DNA of 64,000 bases from Euglena gracilis (GCA_039621445.1 CP154956.1:46915291-46979290); one strand, 5' to 3'; numbered from the stretch's first letter, positions 46,690 through 57,419 are shown. Made by a program: numbers and translations. Notes: a model not told the origin generated them from the sequence alone.

Positions 46690-48471
46690 AGGGGGGGGTG
46701 CGGGTCCCCCCCTACCCCCCCCGGTCTTAAAAAAAACCCCTGGGTGGAGCCCCCCCCCTTCCCCCGAGTAGACCGTGAAAACCGCAGATTATCACCACGA
46801 CCCTGGCCCGGCTCCTGGAATTTTTTCATTCGCGAGCGACTGGATTTCTAGTTTACAAATCTCCTCCGACACCTCGGGCTCCGCACTTTGCCCTTGTAAG
46901 GCCATGCCTTGCTTTGGTCCGCTTGGCTAGGAGTCCCTGCTTAGTGCCTTTTTTCGCCGGAGTTGGCTGATTCTGAATTTGCCCTTCGACAACCCAGAAG
47001 AAAGGAGCTTCAATTCAAGAACCTTGACAAGTGAATTTGAAAGAGTTAAGTCAGTCGAAGGGAAAAAATATCAAATCAGAATTTGTTGACATATTCACGA
47101 CTTCAATGAAAAATGCAATTGCCAGCGCGAAGAGCGTATCTGAACAACGGGAGCTTGCTGCCGCTACGGCTGGACAACCTGACGGCGCGGTGCAACCATG
47201 GCGGTCCGTGGCTGTCCCATCCCCCCCAGAAAAGGTGTCCAAAAACCCAGAAAGTGACAGCCGCACACTTTGGCAAACAGTGGTCAGAAAAACACGAAGA
47301 ACGCAAAAGCCAAGACAGCTGTCATGCCACTACGGCAAGGGCCATGGAGGCCCATATCCCAGTTGCACCAATACCCTGTTCAAGCTGGGCCATGGAGGCC
47401 ACAAAAGCAATGGCCACGGTGGCCGATGGAACAAAGGCCAGGGCGGCCAACAATACCAAGGCCAGGGTGCCCAATTACACAAATAGATACCCAGTGGCAG
47501 GGGCAGGACAGGTCCACAACATCCCCCCAGCCATTTCTTCATCACAAACCCTATCAAGGGAAAAGGATTGGCCCAGAGCCCCTCCAAGATTTTCAATGGG
47601 CAAGGCGCCCAAGATCAAAGAGAACTCAATGGGGACTGTCAAATTTTCAAGAGGGCAAACAGTGTACGTCTGATTCCCAATTCCCCCTTCCCAATTCCCA
47701 AAAGCCTTCGCTTTCGCCTTGGCGCACCTACTTGGGAACTGAAAATCAGAGTACCAGAAAACCCTTTTCCCACTTCCCAAGAAGCAAAGCACGGAGGAAT
47801 GCAGGAGGACGGACTGGAAAACCAAGTCCGGTCCGATGGAAAGGAAGGAAAAGGTATAAAGAAGAATACCACCTGTGGAGAGAGAAGGGGCAACCATTAG
47901 GAAATCCTAATAGGATCTGCTTCCATCCTAACTTCCTCAACGGAAGTGGACAGAAGCATACGCCTCGTACACATCCCCCTCCCAGGGCTATGCCCGATTT
48001 CCCCTTTGGACCAGGCACTCTGGCCACAGGGATTTCGGACACAGACCTTGTCTGTGGGAGGTGCACCCTGGTGTATCCACAGGGGCCCTTTCCGTCGCAC
48101 AGGGGTCCACTCAAAAGGGGGGGCGGAAAGGAGGGGGACCAAAAAGCCCAAAAAGCGCAAAATGGTTTCACCTATTTTGCGGTGGCTTATGGGTGTATAG
48201 TATATTATAGCCCACTGGGGAAAATGGGGCTGGCGGTTTCCTTGCCAAGCAAACCCATCCACCCAGTTTGGGTGTGCCAAAGGCACTTGGGGTTGGTCCA
48301 TGGGCATTCCAGGAAAACCCATGGGGAGGGTGTGGAAGGAGGGGGCCTCTGACCAGTCAAACCTGGGCAGGGCGCATGGCCAGTCAAACCTGACCACGCA
48401 AAAGGAAAGTCCTACTCTACAAAACCAACTGCCGGCGACAGCATTTGCCCCGGGGGGGAAAGTAGAGAGGA
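46690..48471 (+). other. Uncertain long open frames, copy B
   Basis: Counterpart of 24400-26105. The first frame stops at 47486 after KGQGGQQYQGQGAQLHK because of the 1-nt difference near 47395. A second frame is open from 47270 to 48352. Confidence 0.3.
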
Positions 48472-49739
48472 GTGGGGGGTTGGCTTAGGCCAGAAAAGGT
48501 GTGCTGTCTGGCAGCCTTAAGGCCTCAAACGGCCGAAAAGAAAAAGAAAGGGAAAGGAAAAGTAGGCCTTCGGTTCTGTGTGCTGCGTGTCGCACGCTCG
48601 CGAGAGGGGAGAGGGGAGAGGGGTGTGCATGCACGCGCACGGAATCCTGCACATGGCAGCATCCCGGTGGGAACTTACTAGCGGCGAATACCGCAAAGGG
48701 TCTTCGAAGGGGGTGCTCGGGCAAATACCCGAACAGGGTGTCAGGCGAAGACGAGGATTCTGAAAGATGCCGCATTGGCACTTACAGACACCTCACCTGC
48801 CTTTATTGGCTGGGCGTTCGCGTACCTCACGCCAGTAGTCGTGTTGAGGGTCCCCTAATGGGTCCTCAACCAACTCCAGTTGGCGTGGAGAACGCGGTGG
48901 AGCTGATTCACTCCGGACAGTTTCGATTATTACATTACCTATATTCACTCCGAAACGGTCCCTTGGACCCCCCTCCCCCCTCCCTGGGGGGGGTGGGGCT
49001 GGTGGGTAGATCATTTTGGGGCCGAAGGCGCCGAAAATTTTGGGAAAGGGGCTGTTTTTGGCAATTTTTTTTTGCCATTTTCGGGCAAATGTCGGTGGGT
49101 CCACCAGGACCCCTTCCCTCCCCCTGGGGGGGGCCCACCCCAGGGGGTGGGTGGGTGCCGACCCCCTCCCTCCCCTCCCCCCTAATCTTAAAAAAACCCC
49201 TGGCTGAGACGCTAACGTCTCTTTGAAGTCCAAGGAGCCCAAATACAGGGGGGAGGGGGGGGGGTCCCGACCACCCCTGTTCACTTCCGAACTGAACTGG
49301 ACATGTTGACTTCCCGGAGGAGGGTGGGTCCGGCGCCGAATTTTTTTTGGGGGAGGGGGTCCAAGGCTAAAAAGACCCATGGTCTCGGCCCCTTCGGAGC
49401 CAGGAGGACAGAAAAAAAATACATTGGTTGTGCCAATAAAATTTTTTGGCTCGCCCCCCCCCCCCGGGAAAAAATTGTTCCTACACCTATGGGCCCAGCC
49501 GAGAAATTTTTTTTGAAAATCCATGACCGAAAAGTGGCCGTATTTTGCCCGAAACGGGTCGACTTCGGGAAAAAAGCGATTCCTGGCAGTTTTGGAACAT
49601 CGCCCATCCGTCCATAGCATCAAAAAATGCTTTTTTCGAATTTTTGGTTTTCGACCCCCGTTCAAGTCCCGGTCGATCCTTGGTCGGGGGGGCGGTCCTC
49701 AAGGGGCGGTCCTTAAGGGAAAAAAAAACTTCCCGTCCC

Positions 49740-51322
49740 TTATGGACCGCCCTGGTCATCTTGGCTGCCATCCAATGGCAGCGCGAGGCCTGCCTTGCGC
49801 CAAGCCTTCACCAAAGTCACCGGGTCAATTGCGGAGTTACTCTCGTGGATGATCCTCAACAGCGTGTTGTTGTGAACACGTTTGATGGAACCATCTGAAA
49901 TGAGACATATTGAGATACATATTATGGCTTTGAAGGACACCTGGGAGGAAAGGGCCAGTGTCCTCCAACAACCACTTCTGATATCGCTCCCGAAACTGAA
50001 TCTTGAACAAGCGATTCACCAGGATGTCCAAGGGTTGGAGCACAGGTGTCAAGCCCCCTGTGATGTCACCATATTATGGGTGAAAGACAATGGAAACACC
50101 TGGGATGATTGCAACCCATAGCTGGTTCCGCTTCATCCGGTCAATGGCCTCTTTGGAGGCTAGGCACAGCGAGGGGGGGGTGGGGGCTTGGGGGGGGGGG
50201 CGAGCGGCCGCGCGGGCGGCCGCGCGGGGGGGAGGGGGGGGGAGGGGGGTCAGAGGGCGGCCGCGCGGGCGGAACGCATCCTAAAATCGGTGATTTTCGG
50301 GTCCAAAAAGTGGTCATTTTTTGCCATTTTTGGGCCATTTTTGACCAAAAAAGTGCTTTTTTGGCCGCGCGCTGAGCGCGCGGCCCCCAAATTTGCCATT
50401 TTATGCCCGAAAATGGTCATTTTTGGTCATTTTTGGGCCTCAAAAAATTCGCGATTTTTTCACAAAAAAATTTTTCTTGGCTATGCTAGGCACAGGGGGG
50501 GCGGGGGAGGGCCAGGGGGGGGGGGGGGAGCGGCCGGCGCGGGCGGCCGCGCAGGGGCCGCGCAGGGGGGGGGGCGGGGGGGTCCCGGACCCCCCCGAGC
50601 GACGCGCCTAGCCTCCTTTAGTGATCTGGAGCACAAAAGGGAACACAAATGATGACGCAGTTTGTGCTCAATACCTGGCCAGTGAACGAGTCGAAGACGC
50701 ACGGCACTTCCTTGTGGCCCAGCTCAGAGAGTATACCAGTTTGGGGTTCCTTCCACGTTGGGGTTTGGTCCCAGTTCACCATGACACAATTCTCCCAAAG
50801 TAATTTCTACACATTGATGATGTACCTGCGAAATTGGTCCACTTTCTGGAGCAGGTTGGTTGGGATCTTTTTCTTCAGCGACGTCACAGACTTTAGACGT
50901 AGCCCCCACCTCAGTCGAAACCTTCTCACCCAGTCGTCACTTACCTTGAATCGTTCCGTCACAGGAACTGTTTGTAGTGTTTCAACTACTTGCAACCGGA
51001 GCATATACGTTGTTACTTTCAGACCTTGCACACGTCGAGCTATCACCCATTTCCAGATCTCACTTTCGACTTTTTCAAACGGCGAGCACGTCCTGCACCA
51101 GGTCGCTCAGTATCCCTTTTCAAGCCCAAATAAATAAGTGTGCCTCATTTCGCTCCTCTCGGCTTTCAGAATGGTATCTTTGGTTGGGGGCCCCTGAGAA
51201 CTCCCTCGGGCCAACCATTTGCGGAAGTGCTGTGCGCTCAACTGTTCTTCTCCAGTTCTTTTGACCCATTCGGCAACAAATGCAGTCTGACTCATTTGCT
51301 TGTGCTTCAAAATCTTCCCCCC
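49740..51322 (-). pseudogene. Tigger/pogo-family transposase pseudogene, copy B (more complete 5' part)
   Basis: Same defects as copy A but continuing upstream past 51139 into single-copy DNA. There a minus-strand frame (51107-51322) reads TAFVAEWVKRTGEEQL, FRKWLARG and KAERSEMRHTY, plausibly the N-terminal HTH region, and a second frame gives RPGAGRARRLKK, the segment before the CENP-B half. At least one frameshift separates them. C-terminal exons carry the same 42- and 46-nt introns. Confidence 0.8.
50156..50615. mobile_element. MITE family M5 in transposase pseudogene, copy B
   Basis: Same insertion as 27789-28248, flanked by CTTTG (50151-50155) and CTTTA (50616-50620). The interior differs in G- and C-run length. 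Confidence 0.85.
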
Positions 51323-51385
51323 AGGAGGTTAGGCAGGGGTGGGGGGGGGGTTGGGGGCTCCGCCCCTAAAGGAATTTCATGGAGA

Positions 51386-51432
51386 AACTTCACTGGTGAA
51401 GTTCACCGGTGAAGTTCACCGGTGAAGTTCGT
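51386..51432. repeat. Tandem palindrome TTCACCGGTGAAG
   Basis: Three consecutive TTCAC(C/T)GGTGAAG units, each a palindrome. Single or decayed units recur at about 61818-61835, 61890-61925 and 62585-62600. It is followed at 51437-51475 by GTGTTTCCAATGAAGAGGGG, also present at 24308 and 46676. Confidence 0.7.
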
Positions 51433-51490
51433 CCATGTGTTTCCAATGAAGAGGGGGGGGTGGGGGGGTCCCGCCCGAAAAACCCTAAGT

Positions 51491-51670
51491 TCACCGCCTG
51501 ATCTCCCCAGCATCAGTGACATGTACACGTTCCTTGTAATCTTTCAAGATGGCGGCAACAAACCCAGCATTGTGCACACAATATTTTCCACTGTTCCGCT
51601 GACCTACATTGCGGGCAGCAGATGTGCCTCGCTTCTTGTTCACAGCCTTCATACTTGGCTTCACGGGCAT
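51491..51670 (-). CDS. Possible 59-residue ORF
   Basis: ATG-initiated frame on the minus strand with balanced composition (MKAVNKKRGTSAARNVG, then YCVHNAGFVAAILKDYKER). It lies between the Tigger-like and hAT-like pseudogenes. The family is not recognised. It may be a coding fragment of a transposon or chance. Confidence 0.25.
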   Translation of the reverse strand: MPVKPSMKAVNKKRGTSAARNVGQRNSGKYCVHNAGFVAAILKDYKERVHVTDAGEIRR

Positions 51671-52825
51671 AACAAAAGTACCTCCAGCGGGGGACCCGGG
51701 CGATTATTTTCCCTCCCTGGTTTCCGGCTCCGTGGGGGGGGAAAATAATCAAAAAGGTATAGTACAGTTTGCAAGTGTTTTTTTACGGTCATTTGTCAAC
51801 CTCTTCCCTTGCCTCTTCTTTTCCAGACCGCCTGAAAGGCAAGTTCACCGAAAAGCTGAAAGGACAGTTTGTGACGCTGGCTGTCGATGGAGGAAAAGTT
51901 CAAAGGAAATTGCAAACACTTTCCGTGTTGTGCAACAAGCAAGCAGATATTGATGAGGCAGCAAAGCTTGATGCTGTCCAAATGGCAACTGGCCGCGAGG
52001 TGTCGGAAAACGAAATGCCATGTCCCCCCCTTTTGGTCCGCATCCTCAGGTCCCCTTGAAATTGGTCCGACCAGTTGAGACTCGCTGGAACGCCGTTTTC
52101 GACTGCCATGTGCGCATCTTGAGGTTGCGGAACTCTATCAATGCAATGATGGCACTGGGGAATAGGTGTTTTTTTACCTTGCGGCTCAGTGGTCAAAGCA
52201 GGGTTGCGTATAGGAATATAGGGATATAGGAGATATAGGTATAGGTATAGGTATAGGTATAGGGTTTTCCACCTCCTATATCTCCTATATCTCCTATATG
52301 TCGTGACCAAAGACAATTTTGGGGGGAATTATGAACGACATTGCAAGGAATTGTTTGCCCGTGTTTTTGTTGGATGCTTTTTCGCCCTTTATCACCTGTT
52401 CATCGCCGGTTTGGAGTATGCATTTGCAAAAAGAAAAGTGACCACCCTAGAAAACACCCCCCCCCATAAGTGACACTACCCCCTCCCAGCTATGGAGCGC
52501 ACTTTCAGTGTGCAAAAAATCTTGCAAACTCCAATCGAAATTTGTTGAATGAGAAAGTGGTGCAAGCAGAAGCAAAAAGTGTGAAGGTCAACTTGCTGAA
52601 TTTTGGTGATGAGGGCCTCATTATTCCTCCCCGAGGGAGCCCAAATATCACGAAGATATTCCTTTTGAAACCGTGTATTGGATATTTTGTGCAATAATTT
52701 CCATTTGGCCAAATTTGGCCATTTTGTGAAACAGAGTACCATACAACACGGCTGAAATCTAAGGCCATTTGCTGAAAGCCCTTGAGAGAAGGGAAATCTA
52801 AGGTCATCTGCCGAAAGCCCTTGAA

Positions 52826-52885
52826 AGCCGTGTTTCAGAACGCCGGTTCGGGCTGCCGCCCGAACAGGCATTCTGAAACACGGCT
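52826..52885. repeat. Strong 28-bp-arm hairpin
   Basis: AGCCGTGTTTCAGAA... pairs with ...TTCTGAAACACGGCT with 2 mismatches in 28 and a TGCC loop. A third diverged arm (CGAACCGGCGTTCTGG) follows. A 40-bp direct repeat (CTAAGGCCATTTGCTGAAAG-like) precedes it at about 52758-52825. Confidence 0.8.
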
Positions 52886-53028
52886 TCACGCCCGAACCGG
52901 CGTTCTGGACACAGTTTTCGTATCAGAAGACAATCCCTCCTCGGAGCTTTCTGACCTTATTGCCGATTTTGTCACAGTTTTGCAGCTCTGACCCAAAAAA
53001 CAGTCGGTTGTGTTGGTGATCCGATCAA

Positions 53029-53278
53029 CGGGGGGTTGGTACACCCCTCCCCCCCCCTCTCCGAGGGCCTCGCCACGCCATTTCCCCCCCCCTCCCCCCC
53101 CCCCTAGCCGGACCCCCTCGCCACGCCACCGGCGATTTTCGCGATTTTTTGAACGAAAATTTTGTTGGCGACTATGGTACACCCCCCCCCCCCCTGGTCG
53201 CCCACCCCCTCGCCACGCCATGTCCCCCCCTCCCCCCCCTATTCGGACCCCTCGCCACGGCGTACCAACCCCCCAACA
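53029..53278. repeat. Foldback nested inside the nested hAT element
   Basis: GGGGGGTTGGTACACC at the left and GGCGTACCAACCCCCC at the right enclose about 250 bp with CTCGCCACGCCA units and long C-runs. This makes three levels of nesting. Confidence 0.6.
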
Positions 53279-53857
53279 AGGAAGAAGAGTTATCATTTTC
53301 GCTTCCTGTGCTCCTTCCTTATGAAGGTATTTATGTGTGCGAAAGTTTTGAGTAGGGATTTTTTGGAGATATATAAGTGACATATAGGTATAGGTATAGG
53401 TATAGGTTATCGACATATAGGTATAGGTCTTTTGCCAAACCTATACCTATATGCAACCCTGGTCAAAGTCACCGTTTCCTTGCTCAGTTCGTGGGATGCA
53501 TTGCAAGCTGCTGTGAAGGTCATGAAGCCCTTGGCCATAGCAACAGACAAGGTGCAAAGGAATTCTGCAAACCTGGCTGAAGCATTGCTCCTTGTGAAAG
53601 GCCTGTGTCGGAACTGCTCCCCCCCCCCCGAAATACCCATTGTTTTCCCCACAACTGCCAAACCACTTCCAAGAAATGGCCAAACATGATGATTTGAAGG
53701 CTTTTGAAAGGAAGTTTTGAGGCGCTGTGACAAGCGTTGGGTGAAGCATTTTGATTCCCCTGGTGCTGAAATCATCCAGTTCTTAGACCCCTCCGTGGAC
53801 AATGCTGGAGTTTGTAGATCAGAAGGACACCGTCCGAGAGTGCCAAACGGCAGACTG

Positions 53858-55090
53858 GGGGGGGGGTCCTGGGTGGTCGGCCGACCAGTCGGCCGACCAC
53901 CCAATTGGTCGGCCGACTAGGCCTGGTCGGCAGCTAGTCGGCGAGACAGGGGGGGGGGGGTCCTGGGTGGTCGGCCGACTGGTCGGCCGACCACCCTAAT
54001 GTAGTTAATGGCCTAATGTCTAATCTAGTCTAATGTAGTTACGGGCCAGTCTCGCCGACTTTTAAGCCCCCCCCTGAGAAAAAACTTTTGCCCAAGTCAC
54101 CCCAAAACCAGTCAAAACCCACCCAAATGGCTCCAGAACCCCCCAATCGGGGGTGAATATGCAAAAAACTGGGGACAAAATGTCCATTTTGGGCCACTTT
54201 TGGGAAAAGAACACTTCTCCCCGTTGGATTTTCAATATATAAGTCAAAATTTGCACAAAAAGGACTTAGCCCTTCAAGTATATTGCCAACATAGAAGGGA
54301 TTTTGTTATTTGAGGGGGGGTGCGGGCGGGCGGAGCCCCCCCCCCGCCTATGCCAAAGTGAGCCACAAAAACGACTTAGCCCCCGAGTATGTTGCCAACA
54401 TAGAAGGGATTTTGTTATTTGAGGGGGGGGTGCGGGGGGGGGGGGGCCTGCCCCCCCTCCGCCTATGCCAAAGTGAGCCACAAAAACGACTTAGCCCCCG
54501 AGTATGTTGCCAACATAGAAGGGATTTTGTTATTTGAGGGGGGGGTGCGGGGGGGGGGGGGGGGGGGGCCCCTCCCGCCTATGCCAAAGTGAGCCACAAA
54601 AACGACTTAGCCCCCGGGTTGCCAACACAGAAGGGATTTTGTTATCTGGGCTCGGATGGGGGTGGAGGGGGGAATTTTCAGCCTGTCGTGATGCAGAATG
54701 CTTGCATTTCTAAAGGATTTTCATGTAATTCTTGTTTTGTGCTTGGTTTTTTACCCCTCCGGACCCCACCAAGGGCCCACCGACCCCCCACCGACCAAAG
54801 ATTTCCATCTGGGGGTGTTTATTTAGGCGTAGGACACTTATTTGGACCCATCCGGACCTTTTCCGGGTGGTTTGGGCCCGCTACAGACCATTTTTATGAC
54901 CGCCGACTAGCCACCGACTAGTTTGCATACAATTTTCTTCATAAAAAGTCGGCGTGACTGGCCCGTAACTACATTAGAGTGGGTGGTCGGCCGACTAGTC
55001 CGCCGACCACCCAGGACCCCCCCTCCCCTGTCTCGCCGACTAGCTGCCGACCAGGTCGGCCGACTAGTCGGCCGACCACCCAGGACCCAC
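53858..55090. mobile_element. Foldback element with GGTCGGCCGACCACC arms, about 1.23 kb
   Basis: GGTCCTGGGTGGTCGGCCGA at the left arm is matched by TCGGCCGACCACCCAGGACC at the right. The arms extend about 200 bp through CTAGTCGGCGAGACAGG and TAACTACATTAG words. The interior carries a 117-bp minisatellite. It interrupts the hAT pseudogene. There is no transposase frame. Confidence 0.75.
54255..54650. repeat. Minisatellite, about 117-bp unit, about 3.4 copies
   Basis: The unit runs CAAAAACGACTTAGCCC, ATTGCCAACATAGAAGGG, ATTTTGTTATTTGAGGGG, G-run, CCGCCTATGCCAAAGTGAGC. Copies start near 54255, 54366, 54480 and 54597 and differ in the G-run and in the last truncated unit. Confidence 0.85.
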
Positions 55091-55337
55091 CGCCTAGAGC
55101 CCCGTCCGAGTGAGGACTGACGTTGGGTTGTTTTTGCTCAAACTGGCCAGGGAGTACAAAGGGGACTTGGATGGGGGGTCCCACTTGGATGACCGAACCA
55201 ACCCAAAATCCTTTGAGGAAGTGACCAAAATCAGCCCAAAATCGAGCATTTTGGGGCCCACTTTGGGCAATTTTTGGCGATTTTTGGGCATCCCATTTTG
55301 GGGGAGCACACGGCTGGCTCCCGGATCTGGCTTGGGT

Positions 55338-55635
55338 GGGGGGGGTTGTGGGCCGACCCTAGGGTCGGCCCACGGTCGCCAAAGGTCGCCAAAGGTCGCT
55401 ATGGGTATTTCCTACTCAGTCTTTTTTGCCATGTAGCGGCGTAGGCAACTGTTCCAGGGCCCTAAAATAACAAAATCCCTTGTGTGTGTTCCTCCTTTTG
55501 TGTGTATGTTGCGCTAATTTGCCGAGGAGCGCATTTTTTGACATCGACCCACCCACGACCTTTGGCGACCATGGCGACCTTTGGCGACCGTGGGCCGACC
55601 CTAGGGTCGGCCCACAACCCCCCCCCCCCCGGCCC
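55338..55635. repeat. Foldback element with GTGGGCCGACCCTAGGG arms, about 0.3 kb
   Basis: TTGTGGGCCGACCCTAGGGT, CGGCCCACGGTCGCC and AAAGGTCGCC on the left recur inverted at 55560-55635. A 12-bp CACACGGCTGGC word lies outside both ends (about 55307 and 55650), possibly a coincidental repeat of the GGCTGGCCGACGG family seen again near 56455. Confidence 0.75.
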
Positions 55636-55714
55636 GGCCTACCCCCCCACACGGCTGGCCGACGGCTGGCCAACGGCGTCGGCGTGATGGAAGCCGGGTC
55701 ATTTTGTTCAGCTA

Positions 55715-56045
55715 CATGTGGGAAGCAAATGCCTAATTTGGTTTGCAGTTCGGAGTTTTGAGAGGCAAATTCCTAATTTTAGTGTGCCAATTCCTAATTT
55801 TGAGGACCAAATTCCTAATTTCATATGCAAATTCCTAATTTTGAGTGGCAAATGGTTAATTTCGGGTGTAAAAGTACTTCAATTTGAGTGGTAATCCCTA
55901 ATTTGGAGTACCAATGCCAAATTGTGCGTGACATATTTTGTGTGGCAAGAGTGGCAAATGCATATTCTAGGGTGAAAATTGCTCAATTTTAGGGGCTGAT
56001 GCCTAAATTTGGTGTGCAAATGCTTCATGTTGGGTGCCAAATCTT
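55715..56045 (+). repeat. Degenerate CAAATTCCTAATTTTGAG repeat array
   Basis: About a dozen units of 23-30 bp such as GCAAATTCCTAATTTTGAG, decaying toward the right. The same unit is found inverted at 780-950. Confidence 0.75.
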
Positions 56046-56049
56046 AATG

Positions 56050-56755
56050 ATCATTTTGAGTTTTCTTTTGAATTCTACAAGAGGAGCTACTTTGGGTAAT
56101 TTTTAGTCACTTGAAACCACTTCACACAAAATTTGAGCCTTTTTTGTCCATTATTCGGTAAATTTTGCCAGTTCATTGAAAATGGGACACCAGTTGAACA
56201 ATTTTTAGTCATTCAAATAATTTGTGGACAAAAATCCTTCACAATGACTGAAGAATGCCCCAAAAAATAGACCGAAATGGTCAGAATCGGTCAAAAAAAG
56301 GTCCAAAATCAGCAAAATTGACAAAAATAATTACTTCAAATGGGCAAAAATGCAGCCTCCACCAACATGACCATGACCTTGAAGGGAGCCTTGCAATGCA
56401 AAATTACTTTTGCATTGCAAGGCTGTGGCTCGGGTCATTTTCCTGTGAGTCGCAGGGCTGGCCGACGGCTGGCCGACGGCGTGCTCTCCCTATGATTCGT
56501 CAACACCCGATGATATTATCCATTTGTGTCCCAGATCACCTGGTGATGAACCACACAGCTTTTTTTCTGAATGTTGGGAAATCATTTGCGACAGGTTGGT
56601 GAGGTTTCTTGAAAAGCAACAATTTCGTCCGGCAAAAGCACTTTTATGAATAGCTTTTTTTTGTATTTTTTCAAAAAAATAATCTCAACCCCCCCCCCAA
56701 AATCCTTTTTTTGTTTTTATAAAAAATTTGAAGGTGACTACAGAGCGTCCCGTTG
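56050..56755. other. No gene established
   Basis: Contains one small open segment with splice-like ends at 56538-56594 (VMNHTAFFLNVGKSFA) and AT-rich sequence. It is probably transposon remnant. Confidence 0.35.
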
Positions 56756-57419
56756 GAAACTGGGCACAGCGGGGGGGGGTTGAGGGGGGGGGGGGCGAGC
56801 GGCCGTGCGGGCGGCCGCGCGGGGGGGGGGGGGGGTGGGGGTGGTTCCAAGGGCGGCCGAGCGGGCGGAACGCATCCTAAAATTGGGGACTTTCAGGTCC
56901 AAAAAGTGGTCATTTTTTGCCATTTTTGGGCCATTTTTGACCAAAATAGTGCTTTTTTGGCCGCGCGCAGAGCGCGCGGCCCCCAAATTTGCCATTTTAA
57001 CGTGACCCCCCCCCCTATATGGCACCCCCTCGGGAGCATTTTGACCCCCCTGGCGACTATTAGGGGGAGGTGACAATTAGGGGGGGGGTTACTCAATTTA
57101 CCCCAAATTTCCTTGGGTCCATGAGTAACCCCCCCCCAATTGTCGCCCCCCAAGGGGGGGGGGCGACTATTAGGGGGGGGGGGTGACAAATAGGGGGGGG
57201 GGGTCACGTTATGTCCGAAAATGGTCATTTTTGGTCATTTTTGGGCCTCAAAAAATTCGCGATTTTTCACAAAAAAATTTTCTTGGCTATGCTGGGCACA
57301 GGGGGGGAGGGGGGGTCCAGGGGGGGGGCGAGCGGCCGCGCGGGCGGCCGCGCAGGGGCCGCGCAGGGGGGGGAGGGGGTCCCGGACCCCCCCCCCCCCC
57401 GAGCGGCGCGCCTAGCCTC
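56756..57419. mobile_element. MITE family M5, third insertion, carrying a nested element
   Basis: Flanked by perfect 5-bp CGTTG repeats (56751-56755 and 57420-57424). The left end is decayed (GAAACTGGGCACAG) and the right end is intact (GCGCGCCTAGCCTC). The interior matches 27789-28248 except for a 210-bp insertion with TA duplication at 57000-57209. Confidence 0.88.
57000..57209. mobile_element. Foldback MITE with TA target duplication, nested in M5
   Basis: ACGTGACCCCCCC at the left and GGGGGGGTCACGT at the right, 210 bp, flanked by TA (56998-56999 and 57210-57211). The empty site exists twice in the window: CCATTTTATGCCCGAAAA in the M5 copies near 28033 and 50400. TA duplication is the habit of Tc1/mariner-type transposases. 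The interior has C-runs and GGCGACTATTAGGGG units and no coding frame. Confidence 0.9.

Larger units (their letters stand above)
28786..51139 (+). repeat. Copy B of the 22.3-kb direct duplication
   Basis: Begins at the first base after the gap with the sequence found at 6548 and runs to the equivalent of 28772 at 51139, then continues into single-copy sequence. It lacks the PUS10 5' exons because its left boundary is the gap. It retains the whole Tigger-like 5' region, which copy A loses. Confidence 0.95.
52199..53460. mobile_element. hAT-type element nested in the hAT pseudogene
   Basis: Begins CAGGGTTGCGTATAGG and ends CCTATATGCAACCCT, flanked by GGTCAAAG (52191-52198 and 53461-53468; 7 bp if the terminal G is assigned to the element). 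Subterminal TATAGG units repeat on both arms. Inside, ATGGAGCGCACTTTC (ERTFSVQK) followed after a frameshift by RNLLNEKVVQAEAKS is the C-terminal dimerisation end of a hAT transposase. The element is therefore an internally decayed relative, not a MITE of unrelated origin. Confidence 0.82.
51825..53860 (+). pseudogene. hAT-superfamily transposase pseudogene split by a nested element
   Basis: After TTTTCCAG the frame reads GQFVTLAVDGGKVQRKLQT (DUF659-like). After a frame change it reads PVETRWNAVFDCHVRILRLR and then, beyond the 52199-53460 insertion, SSWDALQAAVKVMKPLAIAT, NLAEALLLVKGL and LRRCDKRWVKHFD with EIIQFLDPSVD. TRWNSxxxxLxRLLxLR, W..L...LKPL..AT and LDP are successive landmarks of hAT transposases. 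Frame changes occur near 52030, 53620 and 53700. The frame is cut again at about 53858 by a foldback element, so it is inactive. Confidence 0.8.

Noticed and set aside
48793-49665. 290-codon minus-strand open frame
   Set aside because: Driven by G- and C-runs; interrupted by frame changes in copy A (26427-27298) where two A residues are missing.
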